Origin: Nocardioides_C sp963700955
GTDB taxonomy: Bacteria; Actinomycetota; Actinomycetes; Propionibacteriales; Nocardioidaceae
Assembly: GCA_963700955.1 (NCBI GenBank)
Contig: CAVOZH010000011.1
Location: forward strand, 124,001-188,000
Direction of reading: 5' to 3'
DNA length: 64,000 bases
The position numbers were made by a program, and so were the translations under genes. Shown piece by piece: positions 34,240 through 42,916 of this stretch; position 1 is the first letter of the stretch; every line of letters starts with the position of its first letter. Below the pieces are notes generated by a model. It worked only from the letters and a program-made list of their open reading frames with translations, did not search any database and had not been told where the DNA came from.

Positions 34240-35796
34240 TCACGGGCGGTCGAGCGCGTCGGACGCCCCACCGCCACCGACCTTGGTGGACAGGCCGTCC
34301 ACGTCGGAGATGTCGCTGAGCTCGAGCAGGTGCTTGCCGAGGTGCTCGGGCTCGGGCAGCGCCACGGGGTACACCCCGTCGAAGCAGGCCCGGCAGAGGT
34401 CGTTCTTCGGCACCGTCGTGGCTTGGACCAGCTCGTCGAGGGAGACGTAGCCGAGGGAGTCGGCGTCGATGGACCGCGCGATCTCGTCGGTGGAGAGGCC
34501 GTTCGCGATCAGCTCGGCACGGGTGGCGAAGTCGATGCCGTAGAAGCACGGCCACTTCACCGGCGGGCTCGAGATCCGGACGTGCACCTCGCGGGCTCCC
34601 GCCTCACGGAGCATCCGGATCAGCGCGCGCTGAGTGTTGCCGCGGACGATGGAGTCGTCGACGACGACGAGCCGCTTGCCCTCGATGACGTCCCGCAACG
34701 GGTTCAGCTTCAGGCGGATTCCGAGCTGGCGGATGGTCTGCGAGGGCTGGATGAAGGTGCGTCCGACGTACGAGTTCTTCACGAGCCCGGAGCCGTAGGG
34801 GATGCCGCTCTCCTCGGCGTACCCGATCGCGGCGGGAGTGCCGGACTCGGGCACGGGGATCACGAGGTCCGCCTCGACGGGGAACTCGCGGGCCAACCGC
34901 CGCCCGATGTCGACCCGGACGCTGTGCACTCGCTGGTCGTTCATCAACGTGTCGGGACGGGCGAGGTAGACGAACTCGAACAGGCAGTGCTTGGGGGCGG
35001 CCTCGGCGAAGTGGCGGCTGCGCAGGCCGTCCTCGTCGACGGCGATCAGCTCGCCGGGCTCGACCTCGCGGATGTACGACGCACCGACGATGTCGAGCGC
35101 AGCGGTCTCCGAGGCGACGACCCAGCCGCGCTCGAGGCGGCCGAGGACGAGCGGCCGGATGCCCTGCGGGTCGCGGGCCGCGTAGAGGGTGTTCTCGTCC
35201 ATCCACACGAACGAGAAGGCGCCGCGGACCGACGGGAGGACCTCGACGGCGTTCTCCTCGAGGCTCTGGTCGGGGTGGTGGGCGAACAGCGCGGTGACCA
35301 GGCTCGTGTCGTTCGTGGACTCCAGACCGCGGGCCGGGATGTCGAGCTCGCCGTTGAGGTTCGGCAGCGCCGCGACGCGCTCGGCGAGCTCGTGCGTGTT
35401 GGTGAGGTTGCCGTTGTGGGCCAGGGCGATCGAGCCCGTCGCCGTGGGGCGGAACGTCGGCTGGGCGTTGTGCCAGGTGCTCGCGCCGGTGGTGGAGTAC
35501 CTCGCGTGGCCGACCGCCAGATGGCCCTGCAGCGAGGCGAGCGTGGTCTCGTCGAAGACCTGCGAGACCAGGCCCATGTCCTTGAAGACGAGGATCTGGC
35601 GGCCGTTGCTCACTGCCATGCCGGCCGACTCCTGGCCGCGGTGCTGCAGCGCGTAGAGGCCATAGTAGGTGAGCTTGGCGACGTCCTCCCCGGGAGCCCA
35701 GACCCCGAAGACGCCGCACGCGTCCTGTGGTCCGCGTTCGTGGGGGTCGAGGTCGTGGTTCAGGCGGCCGTCACCGCGGCGAACATTCCCTGGCAC
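34240..35796 (-). CDS. purF: Amidophosphoribosyltransferase
   Basis: A 518-residue enzyme that commits PRPP to purine synthesis by adding the amide nitrogen of glutamine. A short propeptide ends before Cys27 in QDACGVFGVW, the N-terminal nucleophile of the glutaminase domain. HRGQESAGMAV and HNGNLTNTHEL belong to the same domain. The phosphoribosyltransferase part has VVVDDSIVRGNTQRALIRMLR (PRPP loop) and KWPCFYGIDFATRAELIA. Cysteines near the C-terminus (NDLCRACFDGVYP) are common in Fe-S or structural variants. The GTG at 35796 gives the expected N-terminus (RRGDGRLNHDL), although its ribosome site is weak. It is the first gene of purF-purM. Confidence 0.96.
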   Translation of the reverse strand: MPGNVRRGDGRLNHDLDPHERGPQDACGVFGVWAPGEDVAKLTYYGLYALQHRGQESAGMAVSNGRQILVFKDMGLVSQVFDETTLASLQGHLAVGHARYSTTGASTWHNAQPTFRPTATGSIALAHNGNLTNTHELAERVAALPNLNGELDIPARGLESTNDTSLVTALFAHHPDQSLEENAVEVLPSVRGAFSFVWMDENTLYAARDPQGIRPLVLGRLERGWVVASETAALDIVGASYIREVEPGELIAVDEDGLRSRHFAEAAPKHCLFEFVYLARPDTLMNDQRVHSVRVDIGRRLAREFPVEADLVIPVPESGTPAAIGYAEESGIPYGSGLVKNSYVGRTFIQPSQTIRQLGIRLKLNPLRDVIEGKRLVVVDDSIVRGNTQRALIRMLREAGAREVHVRISSPPVKWPCFYGIDFATRAELIANGLSTDEIARSIDADSLGYVSLDELVQATTVPKNDLCRACFDGVYPVALPEPEHLGKHLLELSDISDVDGLSTKVGGGGASDALDRP

Positions 35797-35878
35797 GCCT
35801 CGAGTCTACGGGCAGGCCTCATCAGCCACGGAATCCGTCCAGGACGGCGCGGCGCTCAGCCGGCTTCAACCAGCGGCT

Positions 35879-35948
35879 GGGAGCGGCAGACGCTCCCGCT
35901 TGTGACGAAACTGCTGTCTCCGGGCCCTTTGGACAGCAGGTTCGTCAC
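35879..35948 (-). terminator. Tandem hairpins after M20 dipeptidase gene
   Basis: A small hairpin GGGAGCG/CGCTCCC (35879-35885 with 35891-35897) is followed by 17-bp arms with one mismatch (35902-35918 and 35932-35948), whose loop holds GGGCCC. Both are 3' of the dipeptidase stop on the minus strand and upstream of purF. Confidence 0.7.
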
Positions 35949-35987
35949 GAATCGCGGGTGCGTCGTCGACGCCCGCTGCACCCGGAC

Positions 35988-37349
35988 CTAGTCGCGGCGG
36001 CCGAGGCTGTGCAGCAGCAGCGTCTCGGCGAGGCAGACCCGCTCGAACTCCGCGAGGTGCAGCCCCTCGTTGGCGCCGTGGGCGCGGGTGTCGGGGTCCT
36101 CGACTCCGGTGACGAGTACGGCGGCCGCCGGGAACGCCTTCTGGAACGACGCGATGAACGGGATCGACCCGCCGACGCCGATGTCGACCGGCTCGACGCC
36201 GTCCCAGGCCTCCCGGAACGCCGCCCTGGCCGCGTCGTAGACCGGCCCCTGCGCGTCGATCACGCCGGGCTGGCCGCTCTCCCGCCCCGGGGTCACCGTG
36301 ACCTTGGCGCCCCACGGAGCATGGGTCTCGAGGTGGCGGATGAGCGTGTCGAGGGCAGAGGTCGCGTCGTCGCCGGGGGCGATCCGCAGGGACACCTTCG
36401 CGCGGGCCGACGGGATCAGGGTGTTGCTGGCCTCGGCGGTGCGGGTGGTGTCGAGACCGATGATCGAGATCGACGGCTTGGTCCACAACCGCTCGACGTA
36501 GGACCCGGACCCGATCAGAGAGACGCCGTCGAGGACCGAGGACTCCTGCCTGATCCGGTCCTCGGGGTAGTCGACGTCGCTCGCGGGCCCGCTGACGAGG
36601 CCTTCGACGGCGACGTTGCCCTCGTCGTCGTGCAGGGTCGAGAGCAGGCGCACCATGGCCATCAGCGCGTCGGGTACGAGCCCGCCCCACATGCCCGAGT
36701 GGACCCCGTGGTCGAGGGTCGCCAGGTCGACGAAGACGTCCACGTTGCCGCGCAGCGTCGTGGTGAGCGCGGGCAGGCCGACGTCCCAGTTGGTGGAGTC
36801 GGCGATCACGATCACGTCGGCCGCCAGGGTCTGCTTGTGCTCGGCGAGGAAGGCCTCCAGCGTCGGCGAGCCGACCTCCTCCTCCCCCTCGACGAACACG
36901 GTCACGCCGACGGGCAGGTTCCCGCCGAGTGCACGGATCGCCGCGAGGTGGGCGGCGATGCCTGCCTTGTCGTCCGCGGCGCCACGGCCGTAGAGACGCT
37001 CACCGCGCTCGGTCGGCTCGAACGGCTCGCTGTCCCAGGTCGCCCGGTCGCCGACCGGCTGCACGTCGTGGTGCGCGTAGAGCAGCACGGTCGGCGCGCC
37101 GGCGGGGGCCGGCTTCTTCGCCACGACAGCCGGGGCGCCCCCGCCGCTGGAGAGGATCGTCACGTCGAGACCCTCGGCCCGGAACAGCTCGGCCGTGGCC
37201 TCCGCCGACCGTCGTACCTCTTCCTTGAGCGCGGGGTCGGCGCTCACCGACGGGATCCGCACGAGAGCCTCGAGGTCGGCACGGACCGAGGGCAGCACCT
37301 GCTGCACGGCCTCGCGGAGAACGGTGGTGGCACTGGTCTGGGGCGTCAT
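35988..37349 (-). CDS. M20-family dipeptidase/peptidase
   Basis: A 453-residue zinc-dependent dipeptidase of the M20 family (carnosinase/DapE-like). Metal and catalytic motifs are LLYAHHDVQP, YGRGAADDKAGIAAHL (bridging Asp), VEGEEEVGSPTL with the general-base Glu pair, and RAHGANEGLHLAEFERV near the C-terminus with the last His ligand. A dimerisation lid lies between, from NWDVGLPALTTTLRGNVDV to about residue 350. It is cytosolic and probably broad in substrate. The ATG at 37349 is the family start. It is separated from purF by tandem hairpins and follows the methyltransferase gene by 26 bp. Confidence 0.92.
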   Translation of the reverse strand: MTPQTSATTVLREAVQQVLPSVRADLEALVRIPSVSADPALKEEVRRSAEATAELFRAEGLDVTILSSGGGAPAVVAKKPAPAGAPTVLLYAHHDVQPVGDRATWDSEPFEPTERGERLYGRGAADDKAGIAAHLAAIRALGGNLPVGVTVFVEGEEEVGSPTLEAFLAEHKQTLAADVIVIADSTNWDVGLPALTTTLRGNVDVFVDLATLDHGVHSGMWGGLVPDALMAMVRLLSTLHDDEGNVAVEGLVSGPASDVDYPEDRIRQESSVLDGVSLIGSGSYVERLWTKPSISIIGLDTTRTAEASNTLIPSARAKVSLRIAPGDDATSALDTLIRHLETHAPWGAKVTVTPGRESGQPGVIDAQGPVYDAARAAFREAWDGVEPVDIGVGGSIPFIASFQKAFPAAAVLVTGVEDPDTRAHGANEGLHLAEFERVCLAETLLLHSLGRRD

Positions 37350-37375
37350 GCCGACAACCCTAGAGCCCGGCCGTT

Positions 37376-38104
37376 TCAGGCTCCCGCGACGCTGCCGGGC
37401 AGGGCGAGGTCGGCCACGGTGATCCGGTAGGTGCGGTACTCCACGAGGTGGCCGTCCTTGTCGAGCTCCCGCCGGGCGACGACCTCGAAGGAGAGGCCGT
37501 TGCTCTCGACGAGCCGCTCCAGGTAGCCGATGTCGGCGGTCGTCCCGAAGAACACCAGGATCCGGCCGCCCTCGACGAGATGCTCCCGGACCCTGGCGAA
37601 GAAGGCGGTGAGCGCGCGGTAGTCCTCGTCGGTGATCGCCGCCTCCGCCCAGTCCCTCGGCTTCATCCAGCGGAACGGCGGGTCGAACACGACCAGGTCG
37701 AACCGGCCCTCGACCTCGGCGAACAGGTCGCTCTGCCGGATCGAGATCCGGTCGGCGACGCCGTTGCGCTCCGCGTTGGCCCGGGCGGCCTCAACGGCGT
37801 GCGGGTTGAGGTCGACGGCCACCACGTCGGCGCCACGGGTCGCGGCGAGGATCGCGTTGACCCCGCTGCCGGTGCCCATGTCGAGCACACGCTCGCCGGG
37901 CCGGACCTCGTCGAGCACCACCCGGCCGAGGAGGTCGGAGGTGCTCTCGATGACCTGCACATGAGGAGGTACGACGAGCGTCAGACCGAGGTAGTCGAAG
38001 AGCTCACCCTCCTCGGACACCCGTTTCAGGTAGGCGTAGTGCTCGTCGTGCCACGCCTGCATCCGCGCGGCCTCCTCGTCGGACACGGTCGGCCGGTAGG
38101 TCAT
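37376..38104 (-). CDS. SAM-dependent methyltransferase (PrmC/HemK-like fold)
   Basis: A 242-residue methyltransferase. The SAM-binding motif I is VLDMGTGSGVNAILAATRGADVV by eye, motif II is VDLNPHAVEAARANAERNG, and the catalytic-type DPPF in LVVFDPPFRW resembles the NPPY of N-methyltransferases acting on planar nitrogens. An N-terminal helical part (residues 1-45) recalls the start of PrmC-like enzymes but is shorter. The substrate could be a protein glutamine, a nucleobase or a small molecule. Its ATG overlaps the stop of the sterol-carrier-like gene (ATGA), so the two are coupled. Confidence 0.82.
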   Translation of the reverse strand: MTYRPTVSDEEAARMQAWHDEHYAYLKRVSEEGELFDYLGLTLVVPPHVQVIESTSDLLGRVVLDEVRPGERVLDMGTGSGVNAILAATRGADVVAVDLNPHAVEAARANAERNGVADRISIRQSDLFAEVEGRFDLVVFDPPFRWMKPRDWAEAAITDEDYRALTAFFARVREHLVEGGRILVFFGTTADIGYLERLVESNGLSFEVVARRELDKDGHLVEYRTYRITVADLALPGSVAGA

Positions 38105-38469
38105 CGAGCCTCCACGAGAGGTAGCAGCGGGCTGAGGTCGGAGCGTTCACCCGAGGCGGTGAGCCGGCCGTCGTCCTCGGCGTCGCGCCAGGCGAGGTCC
38201 CCGGCGGCGACGGCGACCCAGGTGGCCGCGTCCATCTCCACCACGGCCGGTGGGGTCCCGCGGGTGTGGCGGGTGCCCTCGACGCACTGGGCCACGGCGT
38301 AGGGCGGCACCCGGACCTCGACGGCCCCGCCGGGCGCCTTGGCCACGAGGAGAGCCAGCAGGTGCTTGGTGAGCAGCCGAAGGTCCTCGGAGGAGGCCTG
38401 TTGCGACCGGAAGCGGTCGAGCGCCGGGCCCACGACGGCAGGGTCGGCGGCGCGAAGACGGACGGGCAT
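38101..38469 (-). CDS. Bacterial SCP-orthologue (sterol carrier-like) protein
   Basis: A 122-residue protein of the bacterial SCP-orthologue family (SCP_3 type). The opening MPVRLRAADPAVVGPALDRF, the central AVEVRVPPYAVAQCVEGTRHTRGTPPAVVEMDAATWVAVAAG and the end LSPLLPLVEA fit the fold that binds lipids in SCP2 proteins. A homologue is encoded beside purF in Streptomyces, so this is part of the conserved block. The ligand is unknown. It is the first gene of a coupled pair with the methyltransferase gene, which then runs towards the dipeptidase gene. Confidence 0.78.
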   Translation of the reverse strand: MPVRLRAADPAVVGPALDRFRSQQASSEDLRLLTKHLLALLVAKAPGGAVEVRVPPYAVAQCVEGTRHTRGTPPAVVEMDAATWVAVAAGDLAWRDAEDDGRLTASGERSDLSPLLPLVEAR

Positions 38470-38600
38470 GCCGACAAGTATCTCCCGGCGGTCGCCGCGA
38501 GCCGGTCAGGTGGAGGACGGAAGTTCGCAAAACCGTCACGTCCGACTCTTTACTTTCCTACGCTGATGCGACTAAGCAACCAAAACGGGGAAGTCGTCTC

Positions 38601-39968
38601 ATGAAGCTCTCGACCATCCGGCGTACCACCACTCGCGCCGTCGTACTCCTGACCTCGATACTCACCGCCGTCGCCGGCCTCAGCGTCGTCTCGCCCGCGG
38701 AGGCCGCCAACCGGGTCACACCGGGTGGCTTCAGCGGCTACGGCTTCGACCAGTGCAAGACGCAGTCGCAGGAGGCGATGGACACCTGGCTGACCTCGTC
38801 ACCGTACTGGGCCGTGGGCGTCTACATCGCCGGCAAGAACCGTCACTGCGGCGACGCGGTGCAGACGAACCTCACCTCCGAGTGGGTAGCGACGCAGCTG
38901 CGCAACGGCTGGAAGCTGATGCCGATCACCGTCGGGCCTCAGGCGTCCTGCTACGTCAACCCCAAGAAGAAGACCCGGATCTCCGCGAACCCGGCGGACC
39001 TCTACGCCGCAGCCCGCGAGCAGGGCCGGCTCGAGGCGCAGGACACGGTGGCCCGCGCCCGGGCGCTCGGCATCACCGCGAGGAGCACGCTCTGGTACGA
39101 CATCGAGGCCTACGACATCCACAACGACGCGTGCCGGGAGTCGGCGCTGTTCTTCCTGACCGCGTGGACCCGCGCCCTGCACAACCTCGGGTACGTCTCG
39201 GGCGTCTACTCCAGCGCCTCCTCCGGGATCCGGGCCCTGGACGAAGAGCGCGCGCGGTACCCGCGGACGTATGTGATGCCCGACCGCATCTGGACCGCGG
39301 AGTGGGTGGCCGAGAGCGCCTACCGGAGGCCGCCGACCATGACGGCTCCGAGCCTGTTCTCGGCTTACGTCAGTGATGACGGGTGGATGCCCTTCAGCCG
39401 GGTCCGGCAGTACCGCGGCGGCCACGACGAGACCTACGGCGGCGTCACGATCAACATCGACACGAACTACCTGAACATCGGCGGTGGCACGCGCGCCGGC
39501 AGGGCCCCGACGTTCTGCCGCGGCACCCGCGTCGACTTCCCGACCTACCGGTTCCTGAAGGCGGGCGCGCGCGGCGCTCAGGTCAGTGCTCTGCAGTGTC
39601 TGATGAGGCAGAGGAACCTGTACGGCGGGCGCATCAACGGCTTCTACAACCGCGGCACGGAGCGGGCGGTACGCCGGTTCCAGGAGCGTCACGGGGTCCG
39701 GGCGACCGGCCGCATGCCGCGGAGTACCTGGACGATGCTGCTCTCCCGAGGCACCACCCCGGTCGTCAAGATCGGGTCCGGGGGCAACAACGTCCGGCGC
39801 GTGCAGCGAGCCCTGAACGCCGCGGTCAAGGCCGGGCTCCCGGTCGACGGCGTGTTCGGGCCGGGGACGACCGGGGCGGTCCGGAGGTACCAGGCCGAGG
39901 TCGGCCTCCGACGTACCGGAGTGGTCGCGGCCGACACCTGGGCCAAGCTCCAGGCCGGCAACCTCTGA
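38601..39968 (+). CDS. Secreted DUF1906 (glycoside hydrolase-like) protein with two peptidoglycan-binding domains
   Basis: A 455-residue exported protein. The signal peptide ends about residue 35 (VVSPAEAA). The DUF1906 domain (about 40-290) starts GFSGYGFDQCKTQSQEAMDTW and contains WAVGVYIAG, STLWYDIEAYD and INIDTNYLN; it is a TIM-barrel related to GH25-like hydrolases and to Rv2525c. Two PG_binding_1 repeats follow: LKAGARGAQVSALQCLMRQ (about 320-375) and KIGSGGNNVRRVQRALNAA (about 385-450). The protein probably acts on or binds cell wall; hydrolase activity of DUF1906 is not certain. GGGGAAG precedes the ATG. A long hairpin follows the stop. Confidence 0.88.
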   Translation: MKLSTIRRTTTRAVVLLTSILTAVAGLSVVSPAEAANRVTPGGFSGYGFDQCKTQSQEAMDTWLTSSPYWAVGVYIAGKNRHCGDAVQTNLTSEWVATQLRNGWKLMPITVGPQASCYVNPKKKTRISANPADLYAAAREQGRLEAQDTVARARALGITARSTLWYDIEAYDIHNDACRESALFFLTAWTRALHNLGYVSGVYSSASSGIRALDEERARYPRTYVMPDRIWTAEWVAESAYRRPPTMTAPSLFSAYVSDDGWMPFSRVRQYRGGHDETYGGVTINIDTNYLNIGGGTRAGRAPTFCRGTRVDFPTYRFLKAGARGAQVSALQCLMRQRNLYGGRINGFYNRGTERAVRRFQERHGVRATGRMPRSTWTMLLSRGTTPVVKIGSGGNNVRRVQRALNAAVKAGLPVDGVFGPGTTGAVRRYQAEVGLRRTGVVAADTWAKLQAGNL

Positions 39969-39973
39969 CGTCG

Positions 39974-40020
39974 CGGCGGGGGGTGCAGGTTTCTGAACTG
40001 CTGAAACCTGCACCCCGCCG
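39974..40020 (+). terminator. Terminator hairpin after DUF1906 gene
   Basis: GGTGCAGGTTTC (39982-39993) pairs perfectly with GAAACCTGCACC (40003-40014). The stem continues with CGGCGG/CCGCCG past a two-G bulge, 18 bp in all. It starts five bases after the stop. Confidence 0.85.
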
Positions 40021-40102
40021 GCCCGTGACGGGACGTGGGGAGGCTCGTTGGGAGTTCCGTTCGGCCGCGCACGCGCGGCTCGTCTCGGAAGCAAGGAACT
40101 CC

Positions 40103-41332
40103 ATGCGCAGAATCTCCCTCGCGGCTGCCGCCGCATGCACCTTGGTCCTCGGCACCTCCGGCCTCGCCGCCACGGCTGCCCCTTCCACTCCCGACCCGGC
40201 CGGGAAGTACGTCGTGGTGCTGAAGGACAACGCGTCCGCACGCGCCGTCGCGGCCGCGCACGCCGAGCGCTTCGGGCTCGACGTCGGCCACGTCTACACC
40301 TCGGCCCTGCAGGGCTACTCCGCCACGATGCCCGCCTCGGTGGCGGACCGGGTGAAGGCGTCTCCGGCCGTCGCGTGGGTCCAGAAGGACCGCCCGGTCT
40401 CCGCGACAGCGCAGACCACGCCGACCGGCATCAACCGCGCCAACGCCGACGCCAGCCCCACGGCGAAGATCAACGGCACCGACGAGCGCGTGAACGTCGA
40501 CGTCGCAGTCATCGACACCGGTGCGGACCTGACCCACCCCGACCTCAACATCTACAGCGCCGGCGCCAAGAACTGCTCGATCGGCGCTATCAACGCCAAC
40601 GACCTCAACGGCCACGGCAGCCACGTCTCCGGCACCATCGGCGCGATCGACAACGGCGCCGGCGTCGTGGGCATGGCCCCGGGCGCCCGGATCTGGCCGG
40701 TCAAGGTGCTCACCGACGCGGGTAGCGGCCTGAACTCCGACGTGATCTGCGGCATCGACTACGTGACCGCGCACGCCGACCAGATCGAGGTCGCGAACAT
40801 GAGCCTCGGCGGCAGCGGCACGGACGACGGCAACTGCGGCAAGAGCAACAGCGACGCGATGCACGCCGCGATCTGCAAGGCGGTGGCTGCCGGCATCACG
40901 TTCGTCGTCGCGGCCGGCAACGACACGGCCGACGCCTCGACCTTCACCCCCGCGGCCTACGACGAGGTCATCACGGTGAGCGCCCTCGCCGACTTCAACG
41001 GCCTGCCAGGAGGCGGTGCGGCCTCCACCTGCCGCAGCGACGTCGACGACACGTTCGCCGACTTCTCCAACTACGGCGCCGACGTGGACATCATCGCCCC
41101 CGGCGTGTGCATCTACTCGACGTCGAAGCTCGGCGGCTACGCCACCCTGTCCGGCACCTCCATGGCGAGCCCGCACGTCGCGGGTGCGGCCGCGCTCTAC
41201 AAGGCGAACAACCCCGGCGCCACGCCCGCGCAGGTCAAGAGCGCCCTCCAGAACGCAGGGTCGCTCGACTGGAACAACGCCGACGACCACGACAGCACCA
41301 AGGAGCGCCTGCTCGACGCCAGCACCTTCTGA
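40103..41332 (+). CDS. Secreted S8 subtilisin-family protease, copy 1
   Basis: A 409-residue preproprotease. The signal peptide ends near residue 26 (AATAA). An I9-type propeptide follows (KYVVVLKDNASARAVAAAHA to VAWVQKDRPV, about 35-100). The catalytic domain starts with an alkaline-serine-protease type region INRANADASPT. The triad is Asp138 (VIDTG), His171 (NGHGSHVSG) and Ser353 (GTSMASPH), with the oxyanion Asn in VVAAGND. The protein ends soon after the domain without an anchor, so it is secreted. AAGGAACTCC precedes the ATG at 40103. Long stretches are nearly identical at the DNA level to the next gene. Confidence 0.93.
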   Translation: MRRISLAAAAACTLVLGTSGLAATAAPSTPDPAGKYVVVLKDNASARAVAAAHAERFGLDVGHVYTSALQGYSATMPASVADRVKASPAVAWVQKDRPVSATAQTTPTGINRANADASPTAKINGTDERVNVDVAVIDTGADLTHPDLNIYSAGAKNCSIGAINANDLNGHGSHVSGTIGAIDNGAGVVGMAPGARIWPVKVLTDAGSGLNSDVICGIDYVTAHADQIEVANMSLGGSGTDDGNCGKSNSDAMHAAICKAVAAGITFVVAAGNDTADASTFTPAAYDEVITVSALADFNGLPGGGAASTCRSDVDDTFADFSNYGADVDIIAPGVCIYSTSKLGGYATLSGTSMASPHVAGAAALYKANNPGATPAQVKSALQNAGSLDWNNADDHDSTKERLLDASTF

Positions 41333-41374
41333 CGGCGTCGCCCCTCGCCTTGGGCGCTTCCCAAGGTCCCTCGA

Positions 41375-41421
41375 GAAACCGGCACTCCCCTCGGCGAAAT
41401 CGTCGAGGGGAGTGCCGTTTC
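41375..41421 (+). terminator. Terminator hairpin after protease copy 1
   Basis: CGGCACTCCCCTCG (41380-41393) pairs with 41404-41417, extended by GAAA/TTTC past one bulge. It is closely related in sequence to the hairpin after protease copy 2. Confidence 0.85.
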
Positions 41422-41592
41422 CCGTTGGGGGGTGCGGCAATGCGTACGCCGGTCAGACGGCCGCCGTACTCCTGCAGAAAGCTGAAGTTGCGCAAACGCG
41501 CACATCTCCTGCTATTGCGTCCCAACCGGACACCGCCGTGCAATGACGTTCTCCCTGCCGACCAGGCAGATCAACTCCAGGTGAGGACGCAC

Positions 41593-42822
41593 ATGCGCAG
41601 AACTACGGCCGCCGCCCTGACGGCGATCACACTCGTCGCACTCGGGTCACCCACGCTGACAGCGAACGCCGCTCCCGCCGCGGGCTCGAGCTCAACCGGC
41701 TACATCGTCGTCCTGAAGGACGGCGCCGCTTCCGGCAACGTGGCAGCGGAGCACAGCCGCCGCTACGACGCCCAGATCGGACACGTCTACCGATCGGCCC
41801 TCAAGGGCTACTCGGCCCACATGAGCGCCGCTGCCGCCGCGCGCATCAGCCAGGACTCTCGCGTGCTGTACGTGCAGCGTGACGGCGTCGCCCACACCTC
41901 GGCACAGTCGCTGCCGACTGGCATCAACCGTGCGAACGCCGATGCCAGCCCCACGGCGAAGATCAACGGCACCGACGAGCGCGTGAACGTCGACGTCGCG
42001 GTCATCGACACCGGCATCGACCTGACCCACCCCGACCTGAACGTCTACACGGCGGGTGCAAAGAACTGCTCCTCCGGCTCGTCCGCCGCCGACGGCAACG
42101 GCCACGGCACCCACGTCTCCGGCACCATCGGCGCCCTCGACAACGGCTCGGGCGTGGTCGGCATGGCGCCAGGCGCGCGCGTGTGGCCGGTCCGCGTCCT
42201 CAACAACCGTGGCAGCGGGACGTTCTCCGACATCGTCTGCGGCATCGACTACGTGACCGCCCACGCCTCCGAGATCGAGGTCGCGAGCATGAGCCTCGGC
42301 GGCACCGGCACCGACGACCGCAACTGCGGCAACACCAACAACGACGCGATGCACCGCGCGATCTGCAACTCGGTCGCTGCAGGTGTCACCTATGTCGTCG
42401 CGGCCGGCAACGAGACCGATGACGCCGCCAACCACGTGCCGGCCGCCTACGACGAGGTCATCACGGTGAGCGCCCTCGCCGACTTCAACGGTCAGCCCGG
42501 TGGTGGCGCCGCCGCGACCTGCCGCAGCGACGTCGACGACACGTTCGCCGACTTCTCCAACTACGGCGCCGACGTCGACATCATCGCGCCGGGCGTCTGC
42601 ATCGAGTCCACCTGGAAGGGCGGCGGCTACAACACGATCTCCGGCACGTCGATGGCCACCCCGCACGTCTCCGGTGCGGCCGCGCTCTACAAGGCGAACA
42701 ACCCCGGCGCCACGCCCGCGCAGGTCAAGAGCGCCCTCCAGAACGCCGGCACCACCGACTGGAACAACGCCGACGACCACGACAGCACCAAGGAGCGCCT
42801 GCTCGACGCCAGCACGTTCTGA
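41593..42822 (+). CDS. Secreted S8 subtilisin-family protease, copy 2
   Basis: A 409-residue preproprotease of exactly the same length as its neighbour. Signal peptide ends near residue 27, propeptide from about 35 to 100 (YIVVLKDGAASGNVAAEHS), then the catalytic domain with Asp139 (VIDTG), His171 (NGHGTHVSG) and Ser353 (GTSMATPH), oxyanion Asn in VVAAGNE. The propeptides of the two copies differ far more than the catalytic domains, so each prodomain may be specific. AGGTGAGG precedes the ATG. The 260-bp gap to copy 1 leaves room for its own promoter, and its own terminator follows. Confidence 0.93.
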   Translation: MRRTTAAALTAITLVALGSPTLTANAAPAAGSSSTGYIVVLKDGAASGNVAAEHSRRYDAQIGHVYRSALKGYSAHMSAAAAARISQDSRVLYVQRDGVAHTSAQSLPTGINRANADASPTAKINGTDERVNVDVAVIDTGIDLTHPDLNVYTAGAKNCSSGSSAADGNGHGTHVSGTIGALDNGSGVVGMAPGARVWPVRVLNNRGSGTFSDIVCGIDYVTAHASEIEVASMSLGGTGTDDRNCGNTNNDAMHRAICNSVAAGVTYVVAAGNETDDAANHVPAAYDEVITVSALADFNGQPGGGAAATCRSDVDDTFADFSNYGADVDIIAPGVCIESTWKGGGYNTISGTSMATPHVSGAAALYKANNPGATPAQVKSALQNAGTTDWNNADDHDSTKERLLDASTF

Positions 42823-42861
42823 CGGCTGCCCTCGCCTTCGGGCATTCTCCCAAGGTCCCTG

Positions 42862-42910
42862 GAGAAACGGCACTCCCCTCGACGAAGCTGTCGAGGGGAG
42901 TGCCGTTCTC
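42862..42910. terminator. Terminator hairpin after protease copy 2
   Basis: ACGGCACTCCCCTCGA pairs with TCGAGGGGAGTGCCGT, flanked by GAG/CTC, around 42862-42910. It ends six bases before the purL stop on the other strand, so it can serve both convergent genes. Confidence 0.85.
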
Positions 42911-42916
42911 TCGAGC

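Noticed and set aside
34330..35991. 553-codon plus-strand open frame antisense to purF
   Set aside because: Repetitive Val/Leu/Asp/Arg product typical of antisense frames; purF on the other strand is certain.
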